A stretch of 64,000 nucleotides of DNA from contig OZ023192.1 in the NCBI GenBank assembly GCA_963995505.1, positions 6,059,001 to 6,123,000 on the forward strand. Reading direction: 5' to 3'. Source of the stretch: Hypericum androsaemum (Eukaryota; Streptophyta; Magnoliopsida; Malpighiales; Hypericaceae). How positions within the stretch are numbered: the stretch's first letter is position 1; the number at the start of each line of letters is the position of its first letter. The notes below the pieces were generated by a model. That model made no database searches and was not told the origin of the DNA. It saw nothing but the letters and a program-made list of their open reading frames with translations. This document shows positions 1 to 10,804 of the stretch, one piece after another. A program made the translations under genes and the position numbers.

Positions 1-879
1 TTAGAACAACTCATTCGTAGTTCGGTCGATAGAAATTTCAAAAGTGACAAGAGTTGTTCATTTTCACAAGGTCCCCTGCGAGCTTTCCAAGTGGAAAGTG
101 AGTGGGTGAGTGAGTGGGTGAGTGAGTGGGGTTAGCTGGAAGCATCAGTGGAAGTAAGTATTTATGATCTCTGAAATTATATGGATTATCAATTTCACAG
201 GTCATAATTTATTGGGTAAATCACCTCAGATTTATAGAGTTTGGTATATTTGACTTTCAGAGATTGTATTTTCCAAATAGATTAAAAAATTTAATCTCTT
301 ATTGATGTCATCAATCATTTCTTTTCTTATTTTATATTTCAAATAACTGTTATATCCTAATCTCGATCCCCAAAACTTCCGACTATTTTCTCTTATCATT
401 TTTCCGACAAACATCCAGTCATCATCTTCTGCCATTCTCTAGCAATTTTTTCGACGACAACCAAAAAAATAACAAAATCATCACCGTCGATTTAAAAAAA
501 ATAACAAAATCATCTTCGATCTCCGAGTCCGAACTGAAGGAACTAAACAAAATCAAGGAGTTCCATGTCACCTGTGGTTGAATTACTCAACAGCAGCAGC
601 TAAAATCTTATCCTGTTAATAAAAACAAAAAAATTCAACTTAAGACGATACAACAGAAAAGCACACCAAGCATTCCCAGAGCAATTCCGCAAAGAACACT
701 ATTCGATCAATTCCATACGCAAACGTTTTGGCTTTCGCTTATCCAACAGAAAAATTCAAAAAGCACACGTCAAGTCTTCAACTGCTTACAAAGAAATCTT
801 AAGATTCAAAGGGTCAAGATTCACTTTGGTGTCCAAAGATTTATAAATGCTAAATAAATATATTATGACTGACAATTTA
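1..879. other. Left-edge stretch without a recognised gene
   Basis: AT-rich sequence with no gene I can support. A short direct repeat of GAGTGGGT-type words lies at about 98-130, and the word CAAAAAAATAACAAAATCATC-like occurs twice near 465-512. A 67-codon minus-strand reading frame at 232-435 has no recognisable similarity or splice context. Confidence 0.5.
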
Positions 880-1165
880 TGTTTTGTCGATTGACTCAAA
901 ATCTAAAATTGTATCCTAGTTAGATTCTATGTTAGACTCCTAGTTAGATTATGTTTTAAACTCTTAGGTGACTTAGATAAATTCCATGGATGTATTATGA
1001 TTTGCCTATAAATAGATAGGGGTTCTAACCAAAATGTGTGAGCTTGAGGTGACATGGAGACTCATCAATAAAGATCCCTCTCTCTCCTGTGTATGTAGAC
1101 AATTTGCCAAAATACGTAATCTCTTGTGTCTATTTTGCATTCTTGTTTTTCTTGGATCCCTAACA
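880..1165 (+). repeat. 5' LTR of copia element 1
   Basis: Aligns with 4971-5255 over its length and ends in CTAACA just before the primer site. It contains a CCTATAAATAGAT TATA-like box near 1006-1018, a candidate LTR promoter. Confidence 0.8.
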
Positions 1166-1168
1166 AAT

Positions 1169-1181
1169 TGGTATCAAGAGC
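1169..1181 (+). promoter_or_regulatory. Primer binding site, initiator tRNA-Met
   Basis: TGGTATCAAGAGC begins three bases after the 5' LTR. It differs by one base from the common plant copia site TGGTATCAGAGC. Confidence 0.8.
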
Positions 1182-1205
1182 TAGAAGGGAAGTATTGTGG
1201 ATCAT

Positions 1206-1740
1206 GTAGCAAAGTTTGCTTTTGTGAAATTCGATGGATAGCCGAATTTCATGTTATGGCACAGGCATCTCAAGGACCTGCTGATATAGCAAGGAACGGT
1301 CAACACGAAGACAGAGGATTGAAGAGAAGGAAAAGTTGGATTGTGAAAGAGGATCCAGGTCGGAGTCGAAGAAGTTCATTGGAAGTGGCTTCAAGTGCGG
1401 AGAAGGGCACATGAAGATGACTATCTAAGACGAACTGGGAATCAAGAAAATGAGGAGGGATCAGCATCCACAACCATGGCCACATGTTCAGACGGGTTGG
1501 ATGATGACTGACTTTCTGTCTCATCAAGTCCAATGCATCATGATAATCTCTTTTTGTTAGGGACCTTGGATTATAACAGGTATAGTTATAAAAGTAGGCT
1601 AATGAAGGTGGAGAAGGATGCTATGATAGAGATGATGGGCAAAAGGGAATACCTACAGGTTCGTGGGGCACCCTATTGTAGATGGAGTCGCATCAATGAG
1701 TCTGATGAAATAGGAAAATGCTCTCAAGTCATATGCGGTT
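1206..1740 (+). pseudogene. Broken copia gag-protease remnant (element 1)
   Basis: The gag start region reads KFAFVKFDG followed by a stop near 1236. Most of gag is then deleted. A collapsed zinc knuckle (KCGEGHMKM) lies at about 1390-1425, lacking the spacing and last cysteine of a CCHC motif. The C-terminal end of the copia protease domain (LGTLDYNRYSYKSRLMKVEK) lies at about 1555-1620, and element 2 encodes its counterpart near 6657. Several frames are needed to read it through, so it cannot make a working protein. Confidence 0.7.
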
Positions 1741-2599
1741 AGATCATATGAGGAAGCAAGGCTTGACATGAATAGTTTGAGTTCAGTTAGGATTCGCTGA
1801 GACATGGATAGAAAGCTGTGGTTGTTTCATGGAGGCATGGTTGGTAAGGAGTCATGGTTGTCTCGGAGAAATATTGTTAGCTGGGCCCTGCTATGGTTGT
1901 CTAAAGCGCCATGTACATCAAAAATTTGGGGTAGATTTTGTTGGGTATGGAGCCTAAGTACGAGTGAAGTGCTCGGGTAGCTCGAGTGAAGAGCCGTGAG
2001 GATGGTCCGAGAGTTGATTGATTGGGTTCGGAGTTTGGGGATGCTCAGAGAACCAATCGAGTCAAGAGTCGAGTGAAGACATTAAGGACATCTGAGAGTC
2101 ATGTGGCTCGAGTGAAGAGCACGAGGAGTCGAGTGACTCAAGTGAAGAGTCTCAAGAGTTGATCGATATGATTCGATACTCGAAGATGATCAAGGGGAAT
2201 TAAATGGATCAAAAAATAGAGTCCAGACGCAAAAATAGCGACGAAACAAAGAAGCGAAGAAGTTCATCACTAGGCAATCTCCCACCCGGAGACTAACCTC
2301 TTCATCAATCACCCGTCACTAGGTGACCTTCAACCCAATCAATGCTTCGGCCTTCCTCTACAAAGCTTGTCAAGTAGATGGGCACCCACTACTTTGTCTT
2401 CTCGTGTTGCTTTCCAGGATTCCTCATAAGCCTTCTTAAAACTCCCATCAGATCTGCTATCATTAGTTTTGTACACAACTTTGCATACCTCGCACGACCA
2501 TCTGTGAAAGCACCTGGAGTCTTTCGCTTATGAGCTCTCTCCTTGCAACACACGTTCTCTTTTGCCACACTAACTCTTCTAGCCTCCCGATTATGACAT

Positions 2600-3714
2600 G
2601 CCTTGCTATTATGGAGTTAGACTAATCCCCAAGTCTCGTTGGCACTCAACGACTCTATCTTTTCACTTTTTTCAAGCATCTTCTCGGCCACATGCTCACT
2701 CCATTGCGCCTCTGCATAATCTCCTGGCTTATCACCTATCAACAAGAGATAGTAGTTGGTGGGCGAGAACCACTGCGATGAATCACACTCACTCGTGGAA
2801 CTCTACTGTGAAACCACTGGCGGTGGGGAACTTGGTTTCACCTTCTCCTCACTAGCCTCTTGGCCATTCATTACATTCCTACTCCCACCCGAGTTCGGAG
2901 ATGTCTTGCTCGACCATCTCACTGCTAGAACCTCCCATCATCAGCAACGCTTCCATTGTCTTTCACTTGGACTCGGCATCTAGCTTGCTCTTCTCATCTG
3001 CATCAACATGAACAAATGACACAAAACTAAACACACGAAGATGAGTTAGATCAATCTCCTTCCCACTCTAAGCCACCTCCAGTATCCCATTCTCCAAAGG
3101 GCTTGATGGTACTCTATTGATCAAGTAAGCGATGGTGTTTACTTCATCCGCCCTCAACATCTTCGGTAGCCCACGCTTTACTCGCATGGCTCTGGCTCTC
3201 TCATTAGTCGTCATGTACGATGCCATCTTCTTCGGGGTTTCCAGCTACTATCTTTACTTCACAATACTTGAACTCTTGGAGCTTGTACTCTCTGCCATTT
3301 CTCGATCTCAAGCACACCTCAAGATCCTTCATTCCAACGAGGTCTTGTAGCACGAACCACACAAGGATTTTATTAGTGCGGGTCCCTTCATTTGGACCAA
3401 TTCAAGATTCTCATCTTTTCAAAAACTGCAACTTCTAGAAACTCAAGATCATAAGGCTCACGAAGACCCATCTCTATAATCTTCAACCTTGGTAGCTTCC
3501 CTCTTAAATAAGGTACCCTCATCCTCTTCTCATACACATGGCCAAGTCGACAATGCTTCTCCGCATCTTCCGTCGCACTCACAAGGCCAATGTTCTCATG
3601 GGCGTTCCTCATTGCATACAACACACCCTCCTTGGTCATCACACTCCTAGACAAGGACAAGCACACCACACTCATCACTTTTTGATCTAGGAGCTTCCAC
3701 TCCTCTTTCTTCAT
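2600..3714 (-). pseudogene. Degenerate copia gag-pol remnant (family B)
   Basis: On the minus strand, 3388-3714 starts with a gag-like KKEEWKLLDQKVMS stretch and ends with the pre-integrase HCRLGHVYEK motif and a KGKLPR-like stretch, so most of gag and the protease are deleted between them. Pieces of integrase (HVIS-type region at about 3130-3350) and the stretch before reverse transcriptase (about 2600-3070) follow toward lower coordinates. The same order and wording recur at 48.9-53.4 kb on the minus strand. Frames are broken throughout. Confidence 0.7.
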
Positions 3715-3797
3715 ATCATCGAAACTTCTCTACGGGTGACTCCACTTCACCCATCATGGTTGCTCTCACCATACCCTAACCCGGGCTCTGATACCAG

Positions 3798-4429
3798 TTG
3801 TTGGAGAAATTACCCACTTTCTCGTGGACCCAAGTAACACAACAAAAAATACGTATGAGCAAACTACGATAATCACGAAAAGCACAACGCACAAAGCATA
3901 AAGAAAGCACAAAGAGGGACACAAAAATTTGGTTACCCAGTTTGATCCACAACTATCTACATCCGGGGGTGTCCAAGCTAGGAGAGATTCTACTATTTTT
4001 ACGCTCGAGCTTCACTCGCTCTCATAACAATAGATGCCTCGCTCGACACACTCTCCTCCTCTTCTCACTGTGGCTACCCACACTCTTGGGAGCTCACTCT
4101 CTTGGCAAAGCCCTCCATGGCCTCAAAGAAGGGTTGGCAAAGTGTTTCCCACTTTTCCAAAGAGCAAAGAGACAGGAGGTAAAGAGGAGGTGCTCTCCAA
4201 AAGGAGGAGAGTGAGTCAAGCGAGGCATCCATTGTTGGGAGAGTGAGTGAAACTCGAGCTTAAAAATAGTAGAATCTCTCCTAGTTTGGACACCCCCGGA
4301 TGTAGATCGTTGTGGATCAAACCGAGTAACCAAATTTTTATGTCCCTCCTTGTGGTTATTATGGTTTGCTCGTATGTATTTTTTATTGCGTTGCTTGGGT
4401 CCACGGAAAAGTGGGTAATTTCTCCAATA
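3798..4429. repeat. 630-bp quasi-palindrome at the 5' end of the nested copia
   Basis: The left arm (about 3802-4065) and the right arm (about 4180-4425) are inverted copies with scattered mismatches and one indel of about 40 bases near 3878-3920. They enclose a loop of about 110 bases. Both ends carry TTGGAGAAATTACCC or its complement. The inner edge touches the complement of a tRNA-Met primer site (CTGATACCAG), so it occupies the place of the 5' LTR. Confidence 0.85.
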
Positions 4430-4970
4430 GATTTGACATTAGGAATGTGAAGTCGTTGGTGACACCCCGGCGAATCAGGTATCTCACTCAAGGCCGGATG
4501 GTAGAGTTTATGGCATATCGAGGGTTCTACTTGGTGGAACAAAAGGTTACTCGTTGTATGCTATGGCAAGTAGCATTGGTTTGAGGCAAGAAGGTCGAGC
4601 AGATAAGCAGTTCGAGGTTGCAAAGCATGGGATAACTAAAAAATAGAGGATGCGTCTATTGGTCACAAGGATGCTTAAGCAAGTGAACTTGCAGGTTGGG
4701 ATTCAATGGAGGTTGGAGGAAATAAACCAAGCAAGGTCAGGAGATGCTCGAATTTGGGGGATGTCTCCAATTGATTGAGCAAAGGTGGAGAGAAGTGAGG
4801 ATGGTTTTGTTCAGAACATAGTCTCTAAGGTTCAAGGTGGAGTCGGTTTGATTTCAGGTGAAACTCCATGGTTCTTCTAAAGCACGATTTCTCGTAAAGG
4901 TGGAGATTGTTGAAGTTCAGGTGGAACTTTATGTTTCTTCTAAGGGATAATTTTTCGTCAAGGTTGAGAT

Positions 4971-5255
4971 TGTTGAAGATTGACTCAAAATCTAAAATTG
5001 GTATCCTAGTTGGATTATATGTTAGACTCCTAGTTGGATTCTATTTTAGACTCCTAGGTGACTTAGATAAGTTCCATGGATGTATTATGGTTTGCCTATA
5101 AATAGATAAGGGTTCTAACCATAATTTGGGAGCTTGAGGTGGCATGGAGACTCATCAATAAAGATCCCTCTCTCTCCCGTGGACGTAGGCAATTTGCCGA
5201 ATCGTGTAATCTCTTGTGTCCGTTTCGCATTTTTATTTTCCTTGGATCCCTAATA
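4971..5255 (+). repeat. 3' LTR of copia element 1
   Basis: Starts TGTTGAAGATTGACTC after a purine-rich AAGGTTGAGA tract and ends CCCTAATA, where the 5' copy has CCCTAACA. A TATA-like CTATAAATAG lies near 5096-5105. Confidence 0.8.
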
Positions 5256-5297
5256 GTGCATTTTTTGAATCAAGAAATCCTTTGTAAGATTCTTCAA

Positions 5298-5582
5298 TGT
5301 TGGGATGGCGAGAAATAGGAAAGACTTATTTCCTATTCCTATTCCTATTCTGACTAGGTTTTGGACTCCTAATCCGACCTAGATAGGTTACTTGTACACC
5401 AAGGGTTTGCCTCTATATAAAGGCATGTTACCCTAGGTTTTTTGTATGACTTTGTGGCTCAAAAACTCATCAATAAAATTTCTCCTTTCTCACCGTGGAC
5501 GTAGGTACTAGGCCGAACCACGTTATCTCTTGTGTCCGTATTCTTTGTACGATCTTGTTCTCTAGTTGCTGAATTCATAACA
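5298..5582 (+). repeat. 5' LTR of copia element 2
   Basis: Begins TGTTGGGATGGCGAGAAATA and ends GAATTCATAACA. A TATA box (CTCTATATAAAG) lies near 5411-5422, with an AATAAA-type signal (TCAATAAAA) near 5470-5478. Confidence 0.9.
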
Positions 5583-5584
5583 AT

Positions 5585-5597
5585 TGGTATCAAGAGC
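5585..5597 (+). promoter_or_regulatory. Primer binding site, initiator tRNA-Met
   Basis: TGGTATCAAGAGC two bases after the 5' LTR, identical to the site in element 1. Confidence 0.85.
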
Positions 5598-5609
5598 TTG
5601 GGTTGGAGG

Positions 5610-6814
5610 ATGACGGATGATGCGAAGTTTGCTCTTGTGAAGTTCGATGGTTCTTTGAATTTAGGGTTATGTCAAAGGCGTGTCAAGGATCTCCTCGTGC
5701 AACAAGTGATGGTCATCGTGCTCTCGGAGAAGAAGCCCGAGAAGATGGAGGAGCAAGAGTAGAAGGAGATGGGGGCCAAGGCGGTGGTGACAATTTGCTT
5801 GTGCTTGGCGGATGATGTGATGTATCACGTTATGGATGAGGAGTCACCAGCTGAGGTATGGAGAAATTGGAGGCAAGGTATATGTCTAAGTCTTTGTCGA
5901 ATAAGCTTTATATTAAGCAAAGATTGTACGGGCTCAAAATGAAGGAAGGCTCGGATTTGAGCCAATACATTAATGGTTTCAGTCAACTTGTGAGCGACTT
6001 GAGAAAGGTTGATGTGAAGTTCGAGGAAGAAGACAAGGCATTGTTGCTGTTGAGTTCTTTACCTGGCTCCTACGAAAATTTGGTTATAACTCTAACTTGG
6101 GGGAAGGAGTCCCTGGTGTTGGAAGATATCACAAGTGCTCTGCTAGGGTTTCATCAAAGAAGGAAAATTGGCGATGAACAAGCGAAAGGGCTAGTTGTGA
6201 GGGGTAGCCATGGTGATCGTAGTGGGGCAAAAGACAGGAAGGGATCCAAGTCGTGGTCAAGGAGGTTCAAGGGAAATTACTTCGAGTGCGGAGAAAAAGG
6301 GCACATGAAGAAAGATTGTCCAAAAAGAACTCGGGATTGCGAGAAAAAAGGATCAGGTTCTGTGAATGTGGCCTCACATTCGGACGGGTCAGATGGTGAT
6401 CTTCTTTCTGTTTTGTCAAGTCCAAAGCATTTTGATTCCTGGATTTTGGATAGCGCTTGCTCTTTCCACATGACGCCCAAGAGAGGGTGGTTCGACACCT
6501 ACAAGTTCGTTGATTCAGGTATGGTGACTATGGGTGATGGTTCTACTTGCAGAATTACTGGCATAGGTGATATCCAAATCAAGATGTGGGATGGTGTTGA
6601 GAGAAAATTGTGTGGGGCTAGGCATGTTCCAAAGTTGGAGAGGAATTTGATATCGTTAGGAGCCTTGGATTATAGTGGGTACAACTATAAAGTTGTAGGC
6701 GGGCTAATGGAGGTTGAGAAGGATGTTGTGGTGGTGATGAAGGGTAAAAGGAATGCTAGGAATATCTATAGGTTAGTGGAGAACACGATTGTAGGTGGAG
6801 TCACATATTTGTAG
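5610..6814 (+). pseudogene. Copia gag plus damaged protease (element 2)
   Basis: The ATG at 5610 opens a gag typical of plant copia elements (AKFALVKFDGS start; LYIKQRLYGLKMKEG; DLSQYI). A TAG near 5760 replaces the expected Trp after EEQE. A frameshift near 5855 moves the rest into the frame running 5858-6814. A zinc-knuckle-like segment at about 6275-6315 reads Y-F-E-C-GEKG-H-MKKD-C, so the first Cys of CX2CX4HX4C is Tyr. The protease region near 6430-6480 reads WILDSACSFHMTP, with DSA where the family has DSG at the catalytic Asp. The frame ends before the pre-integrase motif. It cannot give a full gag as it stands. Confidence 0.85.
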
Positions 6815-6898
6815 GTGAACACGGTTGTAGGTGGAGTCATATCTTTGGGTTCCGATAGAGGGGAGAAGAGCTCTTGTGTGATAGAGCGAAAGCTTGAC

Positions 6899-7413
6899 AT
6901 GAATGGTTTGAGTGGAGTTGAAATTCGTGGAGACAAAGTTAGCAAGTTCCCGCTATGGTTGTCTAAAGAGACGTGCACATCAAAGGTGTTGGTAGGTTTT
7001 GTATGGGGAATGCGAAGCCGTTGGTAGCACCACGGGCGAATCGGGTATCTCACTCAAGGCTGAACGGTGGAGTTCGTGGTATGTCGAGGGTTCTACTTGG
7101 TAGAACAAAAGGTTGCCCTTTGTATGCTATGGCATGTAGCATTGGTATGAGGCTGAAATGAATGGTTTGAGTGGAGTTGAAATTCGTGGAGACAAAGTTA
7201 GCAAGTTCCCGCTATGGTTGTCTAAAGAGACGTGCACATCAAAGGTGTTGGTAGGTTTTGTATGGGGAATGCGAAGCCGTTGGTAGCACCACGGGCGAAT
7301 CGGGTATCTCACTCAAGGCTGAACGGTGGAGTTCGTGGCATGTCGAGGGTTCTACTTGGTAGAACAAAAGGTTGCCCTTTGTATGCTATGGCATGTAGCA
7401 TTGGTATGAGGCA
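6899..7413 (+). repeat. 259-bp tandem duplication inside element 2
   Basis: Copies at 6899-7153 and 7158-7413, both starting ATGAATGGTTTGAGTGGAG, are nearly identical; I saw one clear mismatch (GTGGTATG against GTGGCATG). The duplication is younger than the element's other damage. Confidence 0.9.
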
Positions 7414-7799
7414 AGAAGGTCTAGCGAAAAAGCAGTTCGAGATTGCGGAGCATGGGGCTGACCGAAAAATAGAGGGCGTGTCTATTGGTCACAAGGTTGC
7501 TTCAGCAGGTGAACTTGCTAGTTGGGGTTCGATGGAGGTTGGAGGGAATAGGCCAAGCAAGCTCAGAAGCTCGAGTTTGGGGGCTGGCTCCAAGTGATTG
7601 AACAAAAGGTGAAGAGAAAGTCGAGATGGTCTTATTGATGCAGTTATCTATGGTCCGAGATGGAATCGGTGGAGTCGGATTGATTTTGCAAGATCTCATG
7701 GTTCTTCATGGGGCAGTGTTTTGTCAAGGTGGAGTTTGTTGAAGTTCGGGTGGAGCTTCATGGTTCTTCTACGAGATGATTTCTCGCCAAGGTGGAGAT

Positions 7800-8081
7800 T
7801 GTTGGGATGGCGAGAAATAGGAAAGACTTATTTCATATTCCTATTCATATTCTGACTAGGTTTTGGACTCATAATCTGACCTAGATAGGTTACTTGTACA
7901 CCAAGGATTTGCCTCTATATAAAGGCATGTTACCCTAAAGTTTTGTATTGCTTGGTGACTCGGATCCATCAATAAAATTTCTCCTTTCTCACCGTAGACG
8001 TAGGCACTAGGCCGAACCACGTTATCTCTTGTGTCCGTGTTCTTTGTGCGATCTTGTTCTCTAGTTGCTGAATTCATAACA
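7800..8081 (+). repeat. 3' LTR of copia element 2
   Basis: Matches 5298-5582 except for scattered substitutions (for example TTTCATATTCC against TTTCCTATTCC) and ends ATAACA directly before the TTCAA target repeat. Confidence 0.9.
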
Positions 8082-8086
8082 TTCAA

Positions 8087-8645
8087 TAATACAAATTACT
8101 AAGTTGTAATTAACATTTTCTAACACACGCTTACAAAAGGTAGATGGTCCGTTAGGTTAGTTCAGCCTTGAACTCGAGTATGACTCCGCTACAGTGTTCA
8201 CTTATTGCTTGAACCATCTAATATGGGGGCGGATTTGGTAGCGACTGGGTAGTCCCCACCTATGGGGACTAACTCAAACTAATATCACTACACATGCAAA
8301 CCAATATCACTTTACATGCAAACCAATATCACTTCATATGTAAACCAGCGTCTTGCAAACCAATATCACTTCACATGCAAACCAATATCATCTGATAGGA
8401 TATTGACCATCAGATTTAAAGATAATCAAATCTGACGGCCCAAAATGTAGTCCCCACCTGTGGACAAATTTTCTTTAGTCCCCACTCAATCCGGTCTCAT
8501 CTAATATAGGCTAGTATTTCACTAAAAATTTATTATACTAGAACCTCCATTAAATGTTTTTTTAATGATAATCCCTTTATATTAATAAAATTCGATCATT
8601 CTCGTATTACAAATATTTTTACAAAACAAAAAGTTGTTTGACATT
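8087..8645. repeat. Gene-free stretch with a short minisatellite
   Basis: About 8276-8395 holds five or so copies of a 21-23-bp word like AACCAATATCACTTCACATG. It is bracketed by GTAGTCCCCACC-type sequence on both sides (about 8235-8275 and 8450-8500). The same repeat word and edge sequence recur at 15.7-16.9 kb, so this is probably a small copy of the same element. The left edge GGATTTGGTAGCG and the right edge CTCAATCC look weakly like terminal inverted repeats. Confidence 0.6.
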
Positions 8646-9229
8646 AGTCCTCTCCCAATGTCAGGGTTGCTCCTGTCACCGCTGAACTGGGGGCCTTACA
8701 CCCAACCCTCATCCTTGTCCCCTATTTGGCGAACCTAGAGGCTAGTTCCATTGTTTGACACGTAGGCTGAGGAGCCTACGACAGTGCAAGATAAGCCAGC
8801 GACATTCTGGCGATAGAGGTAGGGATAGGTGAAGTCAAATACGTGGTAAACGGGTAACCGCTCATCGGTGTTGTCAATTGCGTAAATGCTCAGGCCTTCG
8901 AACATATTGGTGTAGCATGGGGAACCATAGGATCGGCCAATGAAATACACGGCTTGGCTCCCCCATTGGGCCCACGTGCCCTCCGGCAGCCCTGGCACTG
9001 ACCCCAGCAATCGCGGCACATCATCCCCATCCTTTAAGGGCCCTAGCTTCAAAAGCGGCAACTCCTCGTCCTCATCCTCATCCTCATCCTCATCCATATC
9101 CGGCTTCGCAAGCGCCAGATTCTCATCCTCATCCTCATCCTTCAAGGGCCCCGACTTCGAAAGTGCCACATCCTCATTCTCATCCTTGTTCAACTTCTGA
9201 TGCTTACTCGGAGGAGAAGACTCATACAC
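8646..9229 (-). pseudogene. Truncated copy of the probable beta-propeller gene
   Basis: Read from ATG 9229, the protein matches the N-terminal 40% of the intact gene at 41571-42797. Shared stretches include WGSQAVYF, GLSIYAI, LPVYHVFDFTYP and VGSSAYVS.NGT. A TAG at about 8735 replaces the Trp that follows NGT-L in the intact copy. Similarity continues past it (VRQIGDKDEGWV) to a second stop and then ends near 8646. The acidic linker has expanded into an Asp/Glu run coded by TCCTCA-type microsatellites (about 9063-9099 and 9123-9147). The 3' two thirds of the gene are absent. Confidence 0.8.
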
Positions 9230-9775
9230 TACTTCTTTGCATTTTTTTTATAAATTGCAAACTTTTATTATAAAAAATTAAAAAATTAACAACGCTCCTA
9301 GTTTCTAACCTCCAGCTCACCCACAACGCATGCACTTAAAGAGGGGTTTTCAATGACCGATAGGGCAAAGGAGAGCCTAAACATGCCTAACATCTAAACC
9401 TCCCGCTGGCCAAAAAGTCGTGAAGTCAGGAGGGATGAACACCAACCAGCAAAACATATGGGGTTCCCTCTATAGTAATATATATTTATTATTTATTTCC
9501 AGGGCAGTGACGATTCATTAGTACCAACAAGCAATTAAATCATACGACGATTGCATTGTCCTAATTTAAGCAGATTTATTTGCCCTTTTTCAAAAATATT
9601 ATCTCGAATCTAAATTAGTTAGTATCATACTGTTGGGTTGGTAAATTTTGTTTTGTTATCGCAAATTTTTATGCAATTTTATATTAGTACATTTTAACTT
9701 CGACGGACCATAACATTTGACTCGTTTAGAATTTTTACTATTATAATATATTTTTGAAAAGAAAAATTAATAATC
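9230..9775. other. AT-rich intergenic stretch
   Basis: No gene, repeat or RNA that I can support. Confidence 0.4.
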
Positions 9776-9779
9776 TACA

Positions 9780-10345
9780 CTATTTTTGGTGGAACACGGC
9801 TTAGACTTCCTATTTTGACCAAGGATGCTTGCTAAACAATGTCTAAACGTTTCTATTGAGGGCGAGATCTCTTTTATTTTGGAGTCGGCCTAGATTTCCT
9901 ATTCTATGTCGGGGTGAATCTCCCTATATGGGAACGGCTTAAGTGGAGACTTCATATACGGAGCATGGCCTAATTGAAATCTTTTCTATATTGGAGGTTG
10001 GGGCTAGGTCGAGAGTCTCTATATAAAGAGGGCTTGGGCGAAGGAAAAGACATCATCTACAATCAACACACAACAACTTTACTATCTTGTCTTAATTTTC
10101 CTTTCCCTAGCTTGTAGCCTACCGTAATTTTGGCCTAGCTTAGCATAACGCTATCGTTATTTTTCTTAAGTCGACCACTCCGGACGACCACTACCGTTAT
10201 TAAATTACAAAATTTGAAGTAACTTAATTTTTTATTAAGCTAAGGTGATATTTGCGTATCTCTTAAGTATTTGTATTTTTATGTAACCACCTTGATGAAA
10301 TATCTTAAATTTTAAGTGTAAAATTTAAAATTATGAAAAACTAAG
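9780..10345 (+). mobile_element. LTR-like sequence (possible solo LTR)
   Basis: Contains a TATA box (CTCTATATAAAGAGGG, about 10016-10031) followed by TTGGGCGAAGG, CTTGTAGCCTACCGTAATTTTGG and a CACTCCGG block. The reverse complement of 59340-59560 shares these blocks in the same order (CGCTCAAGCCCTCTT, GGCTACAGGCTACGG, AACCCGGAGTGG). Two dispersed copies with a promoter-like core and no coding suggest solo LTRs of one family. The outer edges are not defined. Confidence 0.5.
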
Positions 10346-10800
10346 ATAAAAAAAAAACCTACCCATATCAATCCATCGCAATCCCTGGTGATCATATAAA
10401 TGAAGGGTGCAGTGGCAAGTGACCAAATTTTCAAGTGGCACATATTTATCTTGAGGGAAATCCAACGGCGGATGCACTAGCCAATTTTTTTTGGGTGGAA
10501 TGCTCTAGCTAACTTGCAAGGGAATCATTGGTGGTATAATTCTCCAGATTTTTGTGTGTTATATTGGACATGATCTATCTATGTTACCATATTTTTGTTT
10601 GTAGGTCGTGCAGCATAACATATTTCTGACATTCTTTTTTCCGTCGCTGATTTTTTATGACGACAGAGATTTTTATTGAGACCTCATGCAGGGGTGTGGT
10701 CTGGGCATCACCCGATCACTACATATTTGCATGTTTCACATCAGAGCTTTGAAAAAACGATTAGGTACTCTAAACCAGACTCAAGACAGATTTAATAGAA
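10346..10800. other. Intergenic stretch
   Basis: No supported feature. Confidence 0.4.
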
Positions 10801-10804
10801 AATT

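Larger units (their letters stand above)
1939..4429 (-). mobile_element. Family B copia nested in reverse in element 1
   Basis: Host sequence of element 1 stops at 1938 and resumes at 4435, judged by alignment to the uninterrupted element 2. The insertion is flanked by the 5-bp direct repeat GATTT (1934-1938 and 4430-4434). Read on the minus strand it has a palindromic 5' end (about 3798-4429), a primer site complement ending near 3797, degenerate gag-pol coding (about 2600-3714), a purine tract near 2277-2290 and a TG...CA terminal block (1939-2276). The two terminal blocks do not resemble each other, which is odd for an LTR element. Confidence 0.7.
880..5255 (+). mobile_element. Family A copia element 1 (split by a nested insertion)
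   Basis: Two direct LTRs (880-1165 and 4971-5255) flank an internal region that starts with an initiator-tRNA-Met primer site and a gag remnant. The internal region is interrupted by another element at 1939-4429. The 3' internal part (4435-4970) is collinear with the same part of element 2 at about 7010-7799, which fixes the family. No 5-bp target duplication is visible (AATTT or ATTTA before, GTGCA after), so one end may have recombined. The LTRs differ by substitutions and small indels, so it is not recent. No integrase, reverse transcriptase or RNase H remains. Confidence 0.8.
5298..8081 (+). mobile_element. Family A copia element 2, complete but lacking polymerase
   Basis: A 2.8-kb element with two LTRs (5298-5582 and 7800-8081) bounded by the perfect 5-bp direct repeat TTCAA at 5293-5297 and 8082-8086. 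It has a primer site at 5585-5597 and a purine tract (AAGGTGGAGAT) just before 7800. The internal region codes gag and a damaged protease only; integrase, reverse transcriptase and RNase H are absent. A 259-bp tandem duplication lies inside (6899-7413). The intact ends and target duplication show it was mobilised as a unit, presumably with enzymes from another copia. Confidence 0.9.

Noticed and set aside
232..435. 67-codon minus-strand frame starting MAEDDDWMFVGK.
   Set aside because: No homology, no splice or promoter context; too short to call.
880..5255. A target duplication for copia element 1.
   Set aside because: The five bases before 880 and after 5255 do not match.
8940..9200. Ser-rich plus-strand frame opposite the truncated propeller copy.
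   Set aside because: It is the reverse reading of the Asp/Glu microsatellite.
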